From: an uncultured Clostridia bacterium
GTDB lineage: Bacteria > Bacillota > Clostridia > Christensenellales > UBA1242
DNA: 33,599 bases
NCBI GenBank assembly: GCA_947629745.1
Contig: CANREZ010000010.1
Location: 1 to 33,599 of the forward strand
Direction: 5' to 3'
In this document: one piece after another, positions 15,324 through 23,992 of the stretch
How the letters are laid out: each line of letters starts with the position of its first letter
Position numbering within the stretch: the stretch's first letter is position 1
Position numbers and translations under genes: made by a program
The notes under the pieces: generated by a model
Told to the model about the DNA's origin: nothing
Seen by the model: only the letters and a program-made list of their open reading frames with translations
The model's database searches: none

Positions 15324-16904
15324 TTAATTGTTTTGCTGAAGGTATTCTTTAGAAAGAGCTTTTATTTGACTATTATTCAAAGAATCAAATTTGTTAATTA
15401 ATGAATCTAATTCATTTACCTCTTGCTGAATTTCTTGTGTTTTTGCCTGAAATTCTTGTGTTTTTGCATATAATTCACCACTAAGTTTATCAATTTGCTT
15501 TCTTAATTTACAATTTTCAATATTTAATTGCTTAATTTTCTTATCAGTGTCTGATATGTATGTGGAAGGGTCGTTAATAAAAGCATCTTTTATAAGTGCT
15601 TTTAACTCATCTCTATCTATCAATCTTACATTAGCATCCTTTGCATATTCTTTTGCTTGCTTAGTAAATGTGCTATTCGTAATAACCCAAGCATCCTTTG
15701 TTTTGTATCTCGCCATTGAACTATAGACTTCTTGAACAGCGTGAAATCCGACTACACCATTATATAGTTTGCACTGCACGCTGATAGATTTGTTCAATAT
15801 TAAGTCCGCCCCAAAGTCTCCACTGCTTTTTGTCTTGAGTGCAGAATAACCTAGCGCAGAAAACAATTTTACACAGTATTCTTCAAAATCCAAACCAGTT
15901 AAATTATCAACATAACTAATCTCTGATAAAACTATGTTGCTATTATATTTCTTTATATCCCGTTTATATCGCTTTATCTTGTTTTGATTACTTCTAATTT
16001 TTGATGAGAGTTCACTGATGTTCGTGTCAAATGGCTTTTTAATAATCTGAAGTTCTTTGTTTAGCTCAATAGCGCGGTTAGTTAACCATACTAAAAGTTT
16101 TTTCTTTCGTTTTAACCTTATGCATATTAGCGAAATGAGCGTGATTAAACCTATGATTATTAAACTTGAAATAGTAACTATTACAGAGTATGCAGCGACA
16201 CTATAGTGATTATCATTAAACGCAATGCCGCCAATAATTATAAAAGTAATTGGAATTGTAAGTAAAATTATTAAAATGAATATTTTTTGACTCACTGAAA
16301 TATTTTTAATTATGTCTTTAAAATTAAACTTACTTTGATTTTTCCATTGGATGATAAATGTAGATACTAAAGCAATCAAAGTGATTAAAAAAGGGACTGT
16401 TAAACAAAAACCTAGAGGCATAAAATAAGATCCTGTTTCGCTTATAGTTTTTAGCGCGAAGATTTCTCCTGAAATTTTTTGGTATTCAATTTTTTCAATA
16501 AAATAATTGTTACATATTTGCTTAACTTGATTTTCACCATTTATAATATTTGTTCCATCATAAATAAGAATTTCTATTTTAACTTTTTTCTCAGGAGTTA
16601 AGGTATAAGCAATAACATTTTTAAAAACATAGACTGAATCATCACGTTTATCACGACAATATAAAAGTATATCATTTGATTTTATTTCTAAATCACTATT
16701 ACTGCAATTTATAATTTCACCATTTGCAGTTACATTCTTATAATTGTCATGTAAAGCAAACGATCCTTCTATACGTAAAACCTCTGAAGTTTTAGCTTCG
16801 TTTGACCATACATAATATCCAGTTAGTTTATAAAATTCCTTGAAACCATAAAATATGGCTCCAATTATAAAAATTATTAAGAATATGTAAAATGTCCTTT
16901 TCAT
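15324..16904 (-). CDS. Membrane-anchored Mrr-like restriction endonuclease
   Basis: A 526-residue protein with hydrophobic segments at about 4-25, 162-185, 207-229 and 237-262, and a hydrophilic region (30-150) that may lie outside the cell. The cytoplasmic half starts with a helical stretch (270-325) and holds an Mrr-type nuclease domain at about 335-437. The motif residues are E341/E342, D367 (GDFGAD) and Q377-x-K379 (VQCKLY), as in the Mrr/DUF2034 branch of the PD-(D/E)xK fold, where Gln replaces Glu. A coiled coil ends the protein (455-525) and contains a short repeat AKTQEFQAKTQEIQ. The start is supported by AAGGGA and a promoter. Function is probably cleavage of foreign DNA; specificity is unknown. 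No modification methylase is nearby. Confidence 0.85.
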   Translation of the reverse strand: MKRTFYIFLIIFIIGAIFYGFKEFYKLTGYYVWSNEAKTSEVLRIEGSFALHDNYKNVTANGEIINCSNSDLEIKSNDILLYCRDKRDDSVYVFKNVIAYTLTPEKKVKIEILIYDGTNIINGENQVKQICNNYFIEKIEYQKISGEIFALKTISETGSYFMPLGFCLTVPFLITLIALVSTFIIQWKNQSKFNFKDIIKNISVSQKIFILIILLTIPITFIIIGGIAFNDNHYSVAAYSVIVTISSLIIIGLITLISLICIRLKRKKKLLVWLTNRAIELNKELQIIKKPFDTNISELSSKIRSNQNKIKRYKRDIKKYNSNIVLSEISYVDNLTGLDFEEYCVKLFSALGYSALKTKSSGDFGADLILNKSISVQCKLYNGVVGFHAVQEVYSSMARYKTKDAWVITNSTFTKQAKEYAKDANVRLIDRDELKALIKDAFINDPSTYISDTDKKIKQLNIENCKLRKQIDKLSGELYAKTQEFQAKTQEIQQEVNELDSLINKFDSLNNSQIKALSKEYLQQNN

Positions 16905-16924
16905 AAAATCCCTTAACTGTATTT

Positions 16925-16953
16925 AGTTTAACATAGTTGAAAAAATTTTACAA
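16925..16953 (-). promoter_or_regulatory. Promoter of the Mrr-like gene
   Basis: On the - strand TTGTAA (16953-16948), 17 bases, TAAACT (16930-16925), with TG ahead of the -10 box. Confidence 0.6.
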
Positions 16954-17054
16954 ATTGTTTAATTTCTATGGCCCAGATTCTTTTTTGATCATAAAAAATT
17001 ACATATGATATTCTATCTATTTAATTTATATCTGATATAAGTTTATATCGATAC

Positions 17055-17064
17055 CGCCTGCCAA
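17055..17064. repeat. Copy of the tRNA-Trp 3' end (possible attR)
   Basis: CGCCTGCCAA is identical to 14926-14935. The next bases on the right can form AAGATATCTT followed by CTTATTTTTG, which looks like what would be left behind a tRNA gene. Confidence 0.5.
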
Positions 17065-17101
17065 AGATATCTTCTTATTTTTGCACCTACTATGCAGATA
17101 G

Positions 17102-17135
17102 AAAAATGACCCTAAATATAGGGTCATTTTTTAGT
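17102..17135 (-). terminator. Terminator of rny
   Basis: A 13-bp stem AAAAATGACCCTA / TAGGGTCATTTTT with loop AATA. It ends in a T run on the - strand (and also on the + strand). Confidence 0.88.
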
Positions 17136-17159
17136 TTGCATAACTATTTGTAAAAGGTG

Positions 17160-18758
17160 TTATTTAGCTACCTCTACGCTCCTTGTCTCACGGATCACAT
17201 TGACCTTGATTTGACCTGGATATTCCATTTCCTTCTCAATCCTATTTGCGATATCCTTTGCTAGGAACAATGCTTGTTCGTCACTAATCTCCTCTGGTTT
17301 TACCATGATACGGATTTCGCGTCCTGCCTGTATTGCATAAGATTTTTCAACACCCTTGAATGAATTTGCGATCTCCTCTAGTTTTTCTAGACGCTTGATG
17401 TAATTCTCTATAGACTCACGGCGAGCGCCTGGCCTGGATGAAGATATAGCGTCTGCAGTCTGCACAAGTATTGCCTCGATGGACTCGAATGGCACTGCTC
17501 CATGGTGAGCCTCGATGCAGTGGATGACTTCCTTGCTCTCCTTGTATTTCCTACATAGGTCGACTCCGATTGACACGTGTGTGCCCTCTACTTCGTGGTC
17601 AAGTGCTTTACCTATATCATGGAGCAAACCTCCACGCTTTGCCACTGCCACATTGGCACCAACTTCGGCTGCAAGTAGCCCTGCAAGATAACTAACCTCT
17701 AGGCTGTGCTTTAACACATTTTGACCATAACTTGTTCTATATTTTAACCTGCCTAATGTCTTTACTATCTCAGGATGCATTCCGTGGATGCCGGCTTCAA
17801 ATACTGCCTGCTCTCCTGCTTCCTTCATAGTCTGCTCGATATCTTTTGTGACTTTGTCGACCATCTCCTCTATCCTTGCTGGATGGATACGGCCATCTAG
17901 TATCAGCTTCTCCAGTGAAACACGAGCAATCTCACGTCTCACTGGGTCAAAGCATGATAGCACGACCGAGTCTGGTGTATCGTCGATGATAAGGTCACAT
18001 CCGGTAGCCTGCTCGATTGCGCGGATATTCCTACCCTCACGACCAATCAGTCTTCCCTTCATCTCATCGTTTGGAAGTGCAACTGACGTTACAGTTATCT
18101 CACTTGCCTGGTCACAAGCCACCTTCTGTATTGCGAGAGTCACTATATTTCGAGCCTTTTTGTCGGCCTCTTCCTTTGCCTGCTCTTCAATATTCTTCAC
18201 TAAGACTGCGGCGTCTTTCTTTGCCTCATCCTCGTATGCTGCGATCAGTTCTTTCTTCGCTTGATCCTTGGTTAGTCCTGAGATGCTTTCCAGTTTCTTT
18301 AACATCTCAGCCTTGATACCCTCTTGCTCCTCACGCAATTTATCTAAAGTTTGCTCTCTCTTTTGAAGATTTTCCTTTTCCTCATCAAGTTGGGATTGCT
18401 TCTTGTCTAGCATCTCCTCTTTCTTATTGATGAAATCTTCTCTTTGGAGAATTCTATTCTCCGTTTTTTGCATTTCTGCGCGTCGTTCTTTCAGTTCAGC
18501 GTCACATTCGCTGCGTAATTTCTGAGTCTCCTCTTTTGCTTCGAGGATAGCCTCTTTCTTTGCTAGTTTTGCATCATTAAGTGCTTCCTGGACAATATTG
18601 TTTGCGGTTGCACGACTCTTGTCCAATTTCTTCTTAGATATTAGATAGTAAACAAGGATTCCAACCCCTGCACCTGCCAATAATCCAATTACTACAAATG
18701 CAATTGTGAGCCCAACTGAGACACTCGACAGCATATTACAAAATTGTAAATTTGTCAT
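17160..18758 (-). CDS. rny: Ribonuclease Y
   Basis: RNase Y is the membrane-bound endonuclease that starts mRNA decay in many Bacillota. The 532-residue protein has an N-terminal membrane helix (about 15-40), a long charged coiled coil (45-200), a KH RNA-binding domain ([18 protein letters not shown]), and an HD domain ([26 protein letters not shown]) with the metal-binding His-Asp pair. The ATG at 18758 is behind AAGGAGATAG. It has its own consensus promoter, an AT hairpin in the leader and a terminator, so it is monocistronic. Confidence 0.97.
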   Translation of the reverse strand: MTNLQFCNMLSSVSVGLTIAFVVIGLLAGAGVGILVYYLISKKKLDKSRATANNIVQEALNDAKLAKKEAILEAKEETQKLRSECDAELKERRAEMQKTENRILQREDFINKKEEMLDKKQSQLDEEKENLQKREQTLDKLREEQEGIKAEMLKKLESISGLTKDQAKKELIAAYEDEAKKDAAVLVKNIEEQAKEEADKKARNIVTLAIQKVACDQASEITVTSVALPNDEMKGRLIGREGRNIRAIEQATGCDLIIDDTPDSVVLSCFDPVRREIARVSLEKLILDGRIHPARIEEMVDKVTKDIEQTMKEAGEQAVFEAGIHGMHPEIVKTLGRLKYRTSYGQNVLKHSLEVSYLAGLLAAEVGANVAVAKRGGLLHDIGKALDHEVEGTHVSIGVDLCRKYKESKEVIHCIEAHHGAVPFESIEAILVQTADAISSSRPGARRESIENYIKRLEKLEEIANSFKGVEKSYAIQAGREIRIMVKPEEISDEQALFLAKDIANRIEKEMEYPGQIKVNVIRETRSVEVAK

Positions 18759-18780
18759 GTCTATCTCCTTTGGATTATTT

Positions 18781-18838
18781 TATATAATAAATAATTATTA
18801 TATAGTTATATTCTATCCAAAATAATTTCCAGTGTCAA
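18781..18838 (-). promoter_or_regulatory. rny promoter and leader hairpin
   Basis: On the - strand TTGACA (18838-18833), 17 bases, TAGAAT (18815-18810). The leader then holds a perfect 10-bp all-AT hairpin, TATATAATAA / TTATTATATA with loop TTAT (18804-18781). Confidence 0.8.
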
Positions 18839-18879
18839 ACCATTATAAAAGCAATTTTTATATATTACAAAATTTAATA

Positions 18880-18907
18880 AAAAATGACACCCCATTTAGT
18901 GTCATTT
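18880..18907 (-). terminator. Terminator after thiI
   Basis: A 9-bp stem AAATGACAC / GTGTCATTT with an 8-base loop. On the - strand it runs into TTTTTTATT. Confidence 0.8.
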
Positions 18908-18938
18908 CAACAACAATATCTTGTCCAACTACAAGCTA

Positions 18939-20108
18939 CTAGTCTATATCCCTAGTATTCACTATCTCGATATTTGCTAGTGCCTCATCAATTAGTGCCT
19001 CATAGTCAAACTTTGACTCCTCGATGTGGACTTTTTCTAGGTCAGGCTTGATTAGTGGATGCTTTGGCAAAAACACTGTGCAGCAATCCTCATACGGAAG
19101 AATTGACGTATCGAACGTGCCAATATTCCTTGCGATTGTCACTATATCTTCCTTGTCCCTGCCAATGAGAGGTCTAAATACTGGAAGGAGGTCTATCACT
19201 TCATTGCTCGAAGTGATACTCTCGACCGTCTGGCTCGCCACTTGGGCTAGACTTTCCCCTGTGATAATAGCCTGGATATGATGTTTACGCGCGAGTCTCT
19301 CGGCTATCCTAAACATTATCCTGCGCATGATAGTTATCATATACTCACTCTTGCAATACTTGTGGATAGCCTCTTGGATCTTAGTAAAACTCACGATATA
19401 TACGTCAAAATCCCCTGCATACACGGATAATTCCTTAGCAAGGGTTAATACCTTTTCCTTCGCACTAGCACTCGTGTATGGAAAACTGTGGAAGTGCAAA
19501 GCAGATAACCTCATTCCCCTGCGAGCTAATTCATATCCTGCTACTGGACTATCTATGCCACCGGATAGTAGTAGTAATCCTGCACCTCCAGTGCCAACAG
19601 GCATTCCACCTACTGCAGGCATTATGTCAAAATATATGTAAGTTAGACCATTCTCACGAATCTCGACAAACACTGTGTGGTCAGGATTATTCAATTTTAC
19701 TTTTAGATTATCATTATTGTTTAGGATAATTTCGCCAAAGTGACCAGCAAGCTCGATGGACTTTCCTATAAAATTCTTGTCCGCACGATTGACATCCACT
19801 TTGAACGTGCCAGATAGTCTAATCGATGCAATCTCTGACTCTATCATATCTATTGTAGATGGTATCTCAACTGCTGCACTTAGCGAGTGGAGACCAAAGA
19901 CCTTTGACACCCTCTGCATGATAGATATCTTGTCCTCTGGGTCAAATCCACGGATTATGTATCTGCCCGAGGTCTTGTATAGTTCAGCACCCGTATATTC
20001 ACTAATTGCAGCCAAGATATTCTTGCACAATACTTTTTCGAAATATCCCCTATTCTTGCCTTTTAGATACAATTCGCCATATCTTAGTATGATTACTTCA
20101 TTCCTCAT
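18939..20108 (-). CDS. thiI: tRNA 4-thiouridine synthetase ThiI
   Basis: ThiI activates U8 of tRNA with ATP and inserts sulfur, and can also serve thiamine synthesis. The 389-residue protein has the N-terminal ferredoxin-like and THUMP domains (about 1-165) and a PP-loop ATPase domain with LLLLSGGIDSPVAGY. It lacks the C-terminal rhodanese domain seen in enterobacteria, so sulfur must come straight from the partner desulfurase. Its ATG overlaps the TGA of the desulfurase gene in the sequence ATGA, indicating coupled translation. The nifS-thiI pair is the known Bacillus arrangement. Confidence 0.96.
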   Translation of the reverse strand: MRNEVIILRYGELYLKGKNRGYFEKVLCKNILAAISEYTGAELYKTSGRYIIRGFDPEDKISIMQRVSKVFGLHSLSAAVEIPSTIDMIESEIASIRLSGTFKVDVNRADKNFIGKSIELAGHFGEIILNNNDNLKVKLNNPDHTVFVEIRENGLTYIYFDIMPAVGGMPVGTGGAGLLLLSGGIDSPVAGYELARRGMRLSALHFHSFPYTSASAKEKVLTLAKELSVYAGDFDVYIVSFTKIQEAIHKYCKSEYMITIMRRIMFRIAERLARKHHIQAIITGESLAQVASQTVESITSSNEVIDLLPVFRPLIGRDKEDIVTIARNIGTFDTSILPYEDCCTVFLPKHPLIKPDLEKVHIEESKFDYEALIDEALANIEIVNTRDID

Positions 20109-21232
20109 TCGCTAACTCCTGCACGATATGCATTAATGCACACACCCAATTTTTCTATCAAATAATCTACATCATCCAGTGTATTTTCGCTACTAAAACT
20201 AATTCTAAGTGCCCCATCACACAATATTGGCTCAAATCCCATAGCTTCTAGCACACGATTGCCACGCTTCCTCGAACTACAAGCCGAACCATTGCCAATA
20301 TATATATCATATTTCTCTAGCATATGGAGTATGGTCTCCGCCCTTGTACCGCGGACTATCACACTCAAGATATATGGTGAATATGGGCTCACTTCATTTA
20401 TGATCACTCCATCAATTTTGCTTAGTCCACTGACCAATCTCTCACGCAATTTTCCTACATGTGCTAGATTAGAAGCAAGATTTTTTGTGCCAATCTCCAC
20501 GGCCTTTGCCATAGCAAGGATTGCTGGAGTATTCTCCGTACCACTTCGCTTGCCGTCTTCCTGTCCACCACCTATTAATAGTGGTCTAAAATTCACGCCT
20601 GATCTTACATATAGTGCCCCAACACCTCTAGGTCCGTGTATCTTGTGACCCGATATAGTATAGGCATCAACGCCAAGATTTGGCAGATTCACTTTTACCT
20701 TACAAAATGCTTGCACGCCATCGCTGTGGAATAATATGTCTTTGCTGTAGGACTTCACTATCTCCACCAAATGTTTGATATCATTGATTGCTCCAGTCTC
20801 GTTGGATACATGGATGATGGAGACCAAGCACACATCAGGCGATAACTTTTTCTTTAGATCTTCTTCGTCCACTAGCCCATTAGGTAGGATATTCACTATC
20901 TCATAGCGCCCGTCAAAATTTGCCTTGACATACTCATATACTGCTGGATGTTCAGCTGCGGATATTAGTATTTTGCCCGTGCGCTTTAGAAAGGCATTGA
21001 ATATCATATTATCTGCCTCGGTCGCACCGCTTGTAAAAATTAATGTACCACTGGTACATCCCATAGATTTTAGAATGGTGCGTCTTGCTCTCTCAATCTC
21101 GCGTTTTGCGTCCACTCCGCCCTGATATAGTGCACTAGGATTGTAATACATATCATTACTTGCCCTGTCATATACCTCCAGTGCCTCAGGATATATCTTA
21201 GTTGTGCTAGCATTATCAAAGAATCTCATCAT
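20105..21232 (-). CDS. Cysteine desulfurase (NifS/IscS family), partner of ThiI
   Basis: A PLP enzyme that takes sulfur from cysteine and hands it on as a persulfide. The PLP lysine is in SGHKIHGPRG, and the active-site cysteine in GSACSSRKRG. Further family motifs are FDNASTT, FTSGATEADN and HVSNETGAIND. At 375 residues it is of normal length. Being fused by ATGA overlap to thiI it resembles Bacillus NifZ, the dedicated sulfur donor for tRNA thiolation. Two ATG codons open the frame; the second (21229) has the better spacing to GAGG. The promoter is at 21247-21275. Confidence 0.95.
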   Translation of the reverse strand: MMRFFDNASTTKIYPEALEVYDRASNDMYYNPSALYQGGVDAKREIERARRTILKSMGCTSGTLIFTSGATEADNMIFNAFLKRTGKILISAAEHPAVYEYVKANFDGRYEIVNILPNGLVDEEDLKKKLSPDVCLVSIIHVSNETGAINDIKHLVEIVKSYSKDILFHSDGVQAFCKVKVNLPNLGVDAYTISGHKIHGPRGVGALYVRSGVNFRPLLIGGGQEDGKRSGTENTPAILAMAKAVEIGTKNLASNLAHVGKLRERLVSGLSKIDGVIINEVSPYSPYILSVIVRGTRAETILHMLEKYDIYIGNGSACSSRKRGNRVLEAMGFEPILCDGALRISFSSENTLDDVDYLIEKLGVCINAYRAGVSE

Positions 21233-21246
21233 ATAACCTCACGGCT

Positions 21247-21275
21247 ATGATAACACAATTTTGTCAATTTTACAA
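21247..21275 (-). promoter_or_regulatory. Promoter of the desulfurase-thiI operon
   Basis: On the - strand TTGTAA (21275-21270), 17 bases, TATCAT (21252-21247). It lies between yunB and the desulfurase gene. Confidence 0.6.
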
Positions 21276-21284
21276 TGAAATAGA

Positions 21285-21956
21285 TTAGTATGGCACGAAG
21301 TTTAATAGAGTATCGAGTTGGTCGGAATATAGATAGACTTCCGGCACTTGTCCAACGATAATACTTTCGGCAATTAGCACTTGTTGGTCGGCCGTGAATT
21401 TCTGGCTAATCACTGGCATAACCACACTGACATCCGCGCTGATAGTGAGATAAATTTTGTGATTAGTCTGGTTGATGCCTGCATACTCGAATTTACTAGA
21501 AAATGAGCAGTGTACCGCCCCAACCGGACTAGCCCGCACAGTGATGAGTGGCCCTCGACCTACAAGAATTGGAATGCCACTAAATGAGCCTAGCGGGACT
21601 TTCATCCCCACTTTGCCAAACTCCTCCAGCCTTAACTCAGTAGTCTGGGCTAGATCCTTGGACAAATTGTTAATCTCAAGTGCATTTGCCTGTATCATGC
21701 TGATATTCCCAAATTCGTCAGTTACGATGTTTATTAGATCATCATAGATGATGCTATTCATCACCACATCGGATATAGCACTATTCATCGCGCGCGTTGC
21801 AAGCGCCTTGCTCTTTGCCTCAACTGTGTCCTTTAGTATTGGATTGAAAGCCACCACGAGGTACAACCCAATTATAGTGCCAAGAACGACTGTTACTACA
21901 AGAATTTTTGCTAAAAAATTACCGCGTCTACGATGTTTAGTACAAGCTCTTTTCAT
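21285..21956 (-). CDS. yunB: Sporulation protein YunB
   Basis: YunB is a conserved sporulation protein, made in the mother cell under SigE in Bacillus. The 223-residue protein has a basic N-terminus (KHRRRG), one membrane helix (about 15-36), and the family core that includes MIQANALEINNLSKDLA, VPLGSFSGIPILVGRGP and YAGINQTNHKIYLTI. The bulk should lie outside the membrane. No ribosome binding site is visible before the ATG at 21956. CATATACATT (21975-21966) before the start is close to a SigE -10 box, but I see no convincing -35 box. Its place beside the spoVA genes supports a spore role. Confidence 0.9.
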   Translation of the reverse strand: MKRACTKHRRRGNFLAKILVVTVVLGTIIGLYLVVAFNPILKDTVEAKSKALATRAMNSAISDVVMNSIIYDDLINIVTDEFGNISMIQANALEINNLSKDLAQTTELRLEEFGKVGMKVPLGSFSGIPILVGRGPLITVRASPVGAVHCSFSSKFEYAGINQTNHKIYLTISADVSVVMPVISQKFTADQQVLIAESIIVGQVPEVYLYSDQLDTLLNFVPY

Positions 21957-21992
21957 ACAAAATGTATATGAAAGATTTCATGCGATTATTAA

Positions 21993-22020
21993 AAAATGAC
22001 ACAATGATGTGCCATTTTAA
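21993..22020 (-). terminator. Terminator of the spoVA operon
   Basis: A 10-bp stem AAAATGACAC / GTGCCATTTT with one mismatch, loop AATGAT. On the - strand it ends in TTTTTTAATAA. It overlaps the spoVAE stop codon. Confidence 0.75.
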
Positions 22021-22382
22021 TATTTCTTTGTCCTAGAATTGAATATTAGAGCAAATAGATAGGCAAATATCACGGCGGCGGCTATACCTCCCGCTGTGGC
22101 GGTGAGACCCCCTGTGAATACCCCGAGGAAGCCTTGAGTCTTGATAGCATCGACTGCGCCTTTTGCTAGACTTCTACCAAAACCTGTAATTGGGACAAGT
22201 GCGCCCGCACCCGCGAAATTGACTATTGGCTCATATAGGCCCAGTGCCTCAAGTATAGCCCCAATTACCACGAATAAGACAAGTATCCTACTGCTAGTGA
22301 TATTAGTCTTGATGAGCAGTATTTGCCCGATCATACATATCAGCCCGCCTACTAGGAAAACATTTAGATACATCAACCACAT
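22017..22382 (-). CDS. spoVAE: Stage V sporulation protein AE
   Basis: A 121-residue membrane protein and part of the SpoVA channel that takes up dipicolinic acid into the developing spore and releases it on germination. It is related to SpoVAC and shares the motif GLICMIGQ and GAGALVPITGFG. Four to five membrane segments are seen. ATG 22382 is preceded by AAGGAGGGAG and lies one base after the spoVAD stop. Confidence 0.95.
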   Translation of the reverse strand: MWLMYLNVFLVGGLICMIGQILLIKTNITSSRILVLFVVIGAILEALGLYEPIVNFAGAGALVPITGFGRSLAKGAVDAIKTQGFLGVFTGGLTATAGGIAAAVIFAYLFALIFNSRTKKY

Positions 22383-22383
22383 A

Positions 22384-23400
22384 TCACTCCCTCCTTATCT
22401 CTACTGCGTGACAAATTCCTGGAATGCTATCCCCTTGTTGTGCTGATGTGGAACTAAGCAGTGCACCGGTTGCTAGGAATAATACACGCTTGATACTACC
22501 CTCACTTAGTTTCCTCATCACATAGCTATTTAGCACACTTGCGCTACACCCTGCACCAGACCCTCCTTGGAAGGTCTTCTGATTGTCATTGTACATCATC
22601 TGTCCGCAGTCACTATAGTTCCTGCCAAGTTTGTAGCCATTGTGCTCCATAAGGTCGATAAGGAGCTCACTACCTAATTTCCCTAGGTCTCCTGTGAGTA
22701 TCAAGTCATAGTCCTCGGGCTTAGTGTGCATATCCTCAAAATGTGCGATGAGTGTGGAGCACGCAGCAGGTGCCATAGCCGCACCCATGTTATTTACGTC
22801 AGTTACGCCATAGTCCACCACTTTTCCAAAAGTCGCACTGTAAATTTTGTTACAATCATTAGGACCGTCTGCTGATAGTATCGCACATCCAGCACCTGTC
22901 ACCGTCCACTGAGATGTAGGAGGACGCTGATTGCCTAGCTCCAGTGGGAACCTATATTGCCTCTCAGCGCTGGAGAAGTGACTACCTGTGGCACAAACTA
23001 CGTTTTTGAAGAATCCGCCGTCTACCATGCACGCCCCAACTGCAAGGCTCTCGGCCATAGTGCTACACGCACCATATAGGCCAACGAATGTTGCATTTAG
23101 TTTCCTTGCAGTGAAACTGGATGAGGTTATTTGATTGAGCAAGTCCCCTGCTAGCATCAGGTCTATATCTTGGATATTGAGATGAGCCCGCTCGATGCCA
23201 TGGATTATGGCGTGTTCTATTAGTTTGCGCTCAGCGTGTTCGAATGTGTCTTCGCCAAATTTATCGTCCTTTAGGATGTAGTCAAAGTAATCTTTGAAGT
23301 TGCCATTGCCTTCCTTTTGACCCACTATGCTATATGTGGAGATTATCTTCACCGGAGTAGAAAATTTTACTGATTGCTTGCCGCATTTTTTTGCTATCAT
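22384..23400 (-). CDS. spoVAD: Stage V sporulation protein AD
   Basis: The soluble SpoVA component that binds dipicolinic acid, with a thiolase-like (ketoacyl synthase) fold. Typical segments are FVGLYGACSTMAESLAVG, ATGSHFSSAERQYRFP and GGSGAGCSASVLNSY. Length 338 is normal. It starts seven bases after the spoVAC stop, with AGGTGA as RBS, and is followed directly by spoVAE. Confidence 0.96.
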   Translation of the reverse strand: MIAKKCGKQSVKFSTPVKIISTYSIVGQKEGNGNFKDYFDYILKDDKFGEDTFEHAERKLIEHAIIHGIERAHLNIQDIDLMLAGDLLNQITSSSFTARKLNATFVGLYGACSTMAESLAVGACMVDGGFFKNVVCATGSHFSSAERQYRFPLELGNQRPPTSQWTVTGAGCAILSADGPNDCNKIYSATFGKVVDYGVTDVNNMGAAMAPAACSTLIAHFEDMHTKPEDYDLILTGDLGKLGSELLIDLMEHNGYKLGRNYSDCGQMMYNDNQKTFQGGSGAGCSASVLNSYVMRKLSEGSIKRVLFLATGALLSSTSAQQGDSIPGICHAVEIRRE

Positions 23401-23407
23401 ACTTCAC

Positions 23408-23854
23408 CTACAGGAACATATATATTATGCCCACAATTATTGACACTGCCAATCCATTGACTATGACTGGGCCCGCTACGCTAAACATCTTGACACAAAG
23501 TCCGAAGATAATGCCCTCTTTCTTGTACTCAATGGCAGGAGAGGCGATGCTATTAGAAAAACCCGTGATAGGCACGATCGACCCTGCCCCCGCGAATACT
23601 CCTATTCTATCATATACTCCAAGGCCGGTTAGGAAGCTTGCCAAGAATATTAGCCCAATTAGCATCCATGCACTAGCCGCATCCTTTGTCATAGACGGGA
23701 ATATTGCAAGTAATGTGTCAGATATGCCTTGGCCTAGCATACATATTAGTCCACCCACAAGGTAGGAGTAAAATAGACTAGGAAAATTCTTAGTCTTAGG
23801 AATCTTGGCCTGTACATAGGCGTTATATTTCTCATGAAGTTCTTTGTCGTCCAT
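23408..23854 (-). CDS. spoVAC: Stage V sporulation protein AC
   Basis: A membrane component of the SpoVA dipicolinate channel; in Bacillus it behaves as a mechanosensitive channel. Motifs: FYSYLVGGLICMLGQG, GVYDRIGVFAGAGSIVPITGFSNSIASP. The frame is open further upstream, but the start I prefer is ATG 23854 (148 residues, the family length; ATG 23857 lies in tandem). The SD-like GAGG sits seven bases before it. The gene heads the spoVAC-spoVAD-spoVAE operon. Confidence 0.94.
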   Translation of the reverse strand: MDDKELHEKYNAYVQAKIPKTKNFPSLFYSYLVGGLICMLGQGISDTLLAIFPSMTKDAASAWMLIGLIFLASFLTGLGVYDRIGVFAGAGSIVPITGFSNSIASPAIEYKKEGIIFGLCVKMFSVAGPVIVNGLAVSIIVGIIYMFL

Positions 23855-23869
23855 CATATACCTCATGAT

Positions 23870-23898
23870 AATATTTGCCAAATTGCGGATAGTTAAAC
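23870..23898 (-). promoter_or_regulatory. Possible forespore (SigF/SigG) promoter of spoVA
   Basis: On the - strand GTTTA (23898-23894), 14 bases, GGCAAATATT (23879-23870), resembling the SigF pattern GYWTA / GGnnAnAnT with one mismatch. spoVA is SigG-dependent in Bacillus, whose consensus is similar. The same 10-mer lies before spoIIAA (27283-27274). Confidence 0.35.
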
Positions 23899-23992
23899 AA
23901 TCCCTCTCATTTATCCTGCGGATTTTAAAGATTTTACATAATTTTGAAAAAGTATCACACACTAATACTACTTTTATATATTTGGAGGAAAA

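Larger units (their letters stand above)
14926..17064. mobile_element. Putative small genomic island at the 3' end of tRNA-Trp
   Basis: The direct repeat CGCCTGCCAA is found in the tRNA-Trp 3' end (14926-14935) and at 17055-17064. Between them lie a 72-aa ORF and a membrane Mrr-like nuclease, whose sequence is more AT-rich and uses TTA and ATT more than the flanking genes, where CTA and ATA are frequent. Outside the second repeat, AAGATATCTT and a T-rich stretch could be the original tRNA terminator. No integrase is present, so the element would be a remnant or be moved by another recombinase. The repeat is only 10 bp, so the boundary is tentative. Confidence 0.5.

Noticed and set aside
17788-18316. 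Two long + strand frames (158 and 99 aa) opposite rny
   Set aside because: Shadow frames of the rny coding sequence, with Ser/Phe-rich nonsense composition.
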